Part shown: one piece after another, positions 61,155 to 64,000 of the stretch | How positions within the stretch are numbered: position 1 is the first letter of the stretch | Layout of the letters: each line of letters begins with the position of its first letter | Assembly (NCBI RefSeq): GCF_000719135.1 | Contig: NZ_JOEK01000002.1 | Location: 62,001 to 126,000 of the forward strand | Source of the DNA: Streptomyces avicenniae | Lineage (GTDB): Bacteria; Actinomycetota; Actinomycetes; Streptomycetales; Streptomycetaceae | Length of the DNA stretch: 64,000 nt | Direction of reading: 5' to 3' | Translations under genes and position numbers: made by a program | Notes under the pieces: model-generated | The model's input: only the letters and a program-made list of their open reading frames with translations | Told to the model about the DNA's origin: nothing | Database searches by the model: none

Positions 61155-62822
61155 CTACTTGAAGGAGACCTCGGCGAAGTTCTCCTGCGTGAGCGGGGAG
61201 ACCGTCGGCGGGTTCACGTCGGGCGAGAAGACGATGGACGGGGGCGAGCTGGAGATCGGCACGCCGGGCAGGTAGTCCATGATGTATTCGTTCAGCGCCT
61301 CGTACTCGGCGACGCGGGTCGCGACGTCGGGCTCGGTCGAGGCGGCGGCCATCATGTCGAACAGTTCCTGGTCCTCGAAGCCCCACTCCAGGCTGTAGTC
61401 GGCGAACCAGGTGCCCAGGAAGTTGTAGGCGTCGTTGAAGTCGCCGGTCCAGCCGAGGAGGTACAGGCCGCAGTTACCGGCGCGGGTGGTCTCCTGGTAG
61501 TCCGGGTTCCACTTGAGCGGCACCGGGTTGACGGTGACGCCCACGGCCTCCAGGTCGGCCCGCAGCAGCTCGTAGATGTCCGCGGGGGCGGGCATGTACG
61601 GGCGGGTGACCTCGGTCGGGTAGCAGAAGTCCACGCTCAGGTCGGAGGCGTCCGCGTCGGCCAGCAGTTCCTGGGCCAGCTCCGGGTCGTAGTCGTACGT
61701 GGCGACGTTCTCGGAGTAGCCGTCCACCGTGTCCGGGATGAACTGGGTGGCCACGGTGCCGCCTTCCGGCAGCTGCGTGTCCACGATGTTCTGCCGGTCC
61801 AGGGCGTGGGCGATGGCCTGCCTGACCTCGGGTTCGGCGAGCGCGGGGTTGTTCTCCTGCGTGATGCCGAGGTAGAGGATGTTGAAGACGCCGCGGACCG
61901 GGACCTCGAAGCCGTCGGCGGCGAGCGTCTCGACGTCGGCGGGGGCCACGAGGTCGTAGCCGTCGATGTCCCCGGCCTGGAGCGCCTGGCGCCGCGCGTC
62001 CTCCTCGGGGATGGTGCGGAAGACCAGCTCATCGACCCCGGCGGGGTCACCCCAGTAGTCGTCGAAGCGCTCCAGGGTCACCTCCCCGTTGCTCTTGTTC
62101 CACTCGGTGATGCGGAACGGGCCGGTGCCGGCGACCGTCCCGGCCTCCTGGCTGTAGTCGGGGAAGGTGATGTTCTCGCCCTCGCCGCTCGGGTCGTCCG
62201 CGGCGAACGCCTCCAGGGCGTTCGGGGACTGGATGGCGAACGCCTGGAGGGAGAACGCGCCGGGGAAGTTCGCGGACGGCGCGGCGACCTCGATGACGGC
62301 GGTCTGCGGGTCGGGCGCGGTGCAGCCGACGTAGTTCGACTCGCTCGTCTCCTCGCTCTCGTTCTCGGCGAAGCCGCCGAAGACGGAGCCCCAGTAGTAC
62401 GAGAGCGTCGGGTTCTGGTAGGTGCCGCTCCAGTTGTACCAGCGGTCGTAGTTCGCGCAGACGACCTCGCCGGTCAGCTCGGCGCCGTCGTGGAAGGTGA
62501 CGCCCTCGCGCAGGTGGAAGGTCCACTGTGTGCCCTCGGGGTTGCTCTCCCACTCCTCCGCGAGGCCGCCGACCAGTTCGGTGCCGCCGGGCTCGTGCTC
62601 CAGCAGCGCCTCGAACGCCTGACGGGTGATCCGGAAGGTCTCGCCGTCACTGGCGAGGGAGGGGTCGAGGGAGGCCGGGTCGCCGGCCGCGCCGAAGACG
62701 AAGGTCTCCGTGCTGTCCGCCGATTCCTCCTCGTCCCGCTCGCTCGCGCACGCGGTCGCGAACAGTCCGATCGCCAGGGCCGCCGCAAGCATCCTCGCGG
62801 CCTTGGGTCTTGCTATGCGCAT
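61155..62822 (-). CDS. Peptide ABC transporter substrate-binding lipoprotein
   Basis: A 555-residue SBP_bac_5 protein. Signal peptide with lipobox ATAC (Cys25), followed by an acidic linker. EEWESNPEGTQWTFHLREGVTFHDGAELTG is the family region, and AGTGPFRITEWNKSNGEVTLERFDDYWG is characteristic. It captures oligopeptides outside the membrane for the four downstream proteins. Uptake of signalling peptides by such systems (BldK type) triggers development in Streptomyces, but whether this is that system cannot be decided. The ATG at 62822 follows GAGGTGGA. Confidence 0.92.
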   Translation of the reverse strand: MRIARPKAARMLAAALAIGLFATACASERDEEESADSTETFVFGAAGDPASLDPSLASDGETFRITRQAFEALLEHEPGGTELVGGLAEEWESNPEGTQWTFHLREGVTFHDGAELTGEVVCANYDRWYNWSGTYQNPTLSYYWGSVFGGFAENESEETSESNYVGCTAPDPQTAVIEVAAPSANFPGAFSLQAFAIQSPNALEAFAADDPSGEGENITFPDYSQEAGTVAGTGPFRITEWNKSNGEVTLERFDDYWGDPAGVDELVFRTIPEEDARRQALQAGDIDGYDLVAPADVETLAADGFEVPVRGVFNILYLGITQENNPALAEPEVRQAIAHALDRQNIVDTQLPEGGTVATQFIPDTVDGYSENVATYDYDPELAQELLADADASDLSVDFCYPTEVTRPYMPAPADIYELLRADLEAVGVTVNPVPLKWNPDYQETTRAGNCGLYLLGWTGDFNDAYNFLGTWFADYSLEWGFEDQELFDMMAAASTEPDVATRVAEYEALNEYIMDYLPGVPISSSPPSIVFSPDVNPPTVSPLTQENFAEVSFK

Positions 62823-63496
62823 CGTCCACCTCAGGGGGTCGGCGGTGGTAGGGCCTTCCGGTGGACCGCACATTACTGCTCGGACACATGCCTGGGAACT
62901 GCGCGTAGACCGGCGATACCGACCTGAGATGTGGGCAACAAATACGGACAAGTCACCTCCCGGACGGGCAACTTGTCAAGATCGAAGACGCTTCGCGCGC
63001 CCCGGCAACGCGCGCTCCACACCCCCGCAACACCCCGGTCACACCCCGGCGCGGGCGCGGGGCGCCGCCGGGCGACGGCGTGGCGCGCGCCCGCGTACCC
63101 CCTTTCCGAAAACATGCGCCGCCGGAAATACGGACGCAACGCCCCGGACGACGAACGGCGCGACACTGGTCCAGAACCCGTCCGCACCCCCTGATCCCGG
63201 CCCCGCACCGGCCGCCGGGCCCCCGCGCGCGGGCCCCTTTTCCGCCCCCTCGCACGTCTTGGCGGAAAGCGGACCGGTGTGGTCCCGCGAAGTCCGGAAA
63301 GCCTCTCCAAGGCAGACGCGTCAGCGGGCGCAGCGATGCGCCACCCCCACCCGAGTGAACGCGCAGGGGAGCGGCCATGCTCGAAACCAGCCAGTCACGT
63401 GCAAAGAAGATACAAAGGACGAAATCCCCACAAGCCGGGGTAAGTCCCCCGGACGACGTCACCGGCCCGCCTTCGACACCTCCAGGTGATTCCCAG
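62823..63496. promoter_or_regulatory. Divergent control region of the opp operon and glgE
   Basis: 674 bases without a gene I can support. GACAAGT (62947-62953) and ACTTGTC (62971-62977) form a perfect inverted repeat with a 17-base gap, the inner arm overlapping a TTGACA -35 box that points to the opp operon. At 63217-63241 a GC-rich self-complementary run is followed by TTTT on the plus strand, like an intrinsic terminator or attenuator ahead of glgE. The rest is GC-rich and unremarkable. Confidence 0.5.
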
Positions 63497-64000
63497 ATGA
63501 TCGGTCGCATCCCCGTCCTCGACGTCCAGCCGCGCGTGGACTGCGGGCGCCGCCCCGCCAAGGCGGTGCCGGGCGAGACCTTCCAGGTCAGCGCGACCGT
63601 CTTCCGCGAGGGCGCGGAGGCGGTGGGCGCGAACGTGGTGCTGCGTGACCCGAAGGGCCGCGTGGGGCCGTGGACTCCGATGCGGGAGCTGGCCCCGGGC
63701 ACCGACCGGTGGGGCGCGGAGGTGACGCCGGACAGCGAGGGCCGCTGGACGTTCGCCGTCGAGGCGTGGAGCGACCCGGCCGCGAGCTGGCGCCGGGTGG
63801 CGGCGATCAAGGTGGGCGCGGGCGTGGACGTGGAACTGACGCTGCGGGAGGGCGCCGGTCTGTACCGGCGCGCCGCGGCGGGCGTCCCGCGCAGCGACGG
63901 CAAGGAGACGGTGCTCGCCGCCGCCCGCGCCCTGCTCGACCCGGCCCTCGGCGCGGAGGAACGTCTCTCCGCCGCGCTGGCGCCCGACGTCGTGGCGGCG
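63497..64000 (+). CDS. glgE: Maltose-1-phosphate maltosyltransferase GlgE, 3' end outside window
   Basis: The first 168 residues of GlgE, which extends alpha-1,4-glucan using maltose 1-phosphate. MIGRIPVLDVQPRVDCGRRP, VPGETFQVSATVFREG and GPWTPMRELAPGTDRWGAEV are the conserved N-terminal domain (DUF3416). The catalytic GH13 barrel lies beyond the window. AGGTG precedes the ATG. With glgP and glgX nearby it belongs to the GlgE glucan pathway, usually with treS, mak/pep2 and glgB following. Confidence 0.92.
   Translation, partial: MIGRIPVLDVQPRVDCGRRPAKAVPGETFQVSATVFREGAEAVGANVVLRDPKGRVGPWTPMRELAPGTDRWGAEVTPDSEGRWTFAVEAWSDPAASWRRVAAIKVGAGVDVELTLREGAGLYRRAAAGVPRSDGKETVLAAARALLDPALGAEERLSAALAPDVVAA

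Noticed and set aside
62823..63496. Long plus-strand frames upstream of glgE
   Set aside because: Pro/Arg-rich low-complexity translations without start signals, overlapping obvious control sequences.

Overview
The window looks like chromosomal DNA of a Streptomyces-type actinomycete. It is very GC-rich with strong GC3 bias, uses many GTG starts and short ATGA/GTGA gene overlaps, and carries families typical of the genus: an XRE/DUF5753 regulator with DUF397 partners and an RsbW-like ATPase, an AfsA-like protein, a GlgE-type maltosyltransferase, and many Tat- and lipoprotein-exported proteins. I recognise no tRNA or rRNA gene, insertion sequence or prophage.

Layout. 0-12 kb: an ECF sigma factor overlapping a membrane protein (cut by the window edge), a peptidoglycan amidase, a Tat-exported EEP-fold hydrolase, a frameshifted hypothetical gene, an epimerase-like protein, a TPR protein, a TetR/SDR divergent pair with two matched operators, two tiny proteins, a GNAT enzyme, Dps and two SseB-type paralogs. 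Two vestigial type I-E CRISPR mini-arrays (5649-5800 and 8625-8835) lie here in convergent orientation with homologous leaders and no cas genes. 11.7-15 kb: a tandem glycine riboswitch followed by gcvT-gcvH-sdaA.

15.5-35 kb is an accessory biosynthetic region. A MmyB-type regulator precedes an export/redox operon on the minus strand (SDR, MFS exporter, bicovalent BBE-type flavoprotein). A divergent plus-strand operon follows (phosphotriesterase-like lactonase/esterase, cupin, SDR). Next comes a minus-strand pair (flavin monooxygenase, aldo-keto reductase). The core is a tightly overlapped seven-gene operon: AfsA-like hotdog protein, HAD phosphatase, KAS III, ACP, KAS II, ketoreductase and InhA-type enoyl reductase, closed by a 16-bp terminator hairpin. 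A third operon encodes two alpha/beta hydrolases and a ComA-like (phosphosulfolactate synthase family) enzyme, closed by a 17-bp terminator hairpin. My inference is that a private fatty-acid synthase makes an acyl-ACP that the AfsA-like protein joins to a C3 phosphate such as dihydroxyacetone phosphate, after which the HAD enzyme removes the phosphate. The ComA-like enzyme may add a second PEP-derived unit. I do not recognise this combination as a known pathway, and it is the best candidate here for an undescribed system.

35-50 kb: an ArsR-type regulator with a perfect operator and an MFS transporter, a DHA2 transporter, a GNAT enzyme, secreted Tat/Sec proteins (GH99-like hydrolase, M15-like peptidase, beta-helix protein), a GlgX debranching enzyme, an L,D-transpeptidase, and a WhiJ-like regulatory cluster. 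50-64 kb: a heteromeric ABC exporter, alpha-glucan phosphorylase GlgP, a complete five-gene oligopeptide ABC importer, and the start of glgE. GlgX, GlgP and GlgE together mark a storage-glucan / maltose-1-phosphate neighbourhood.
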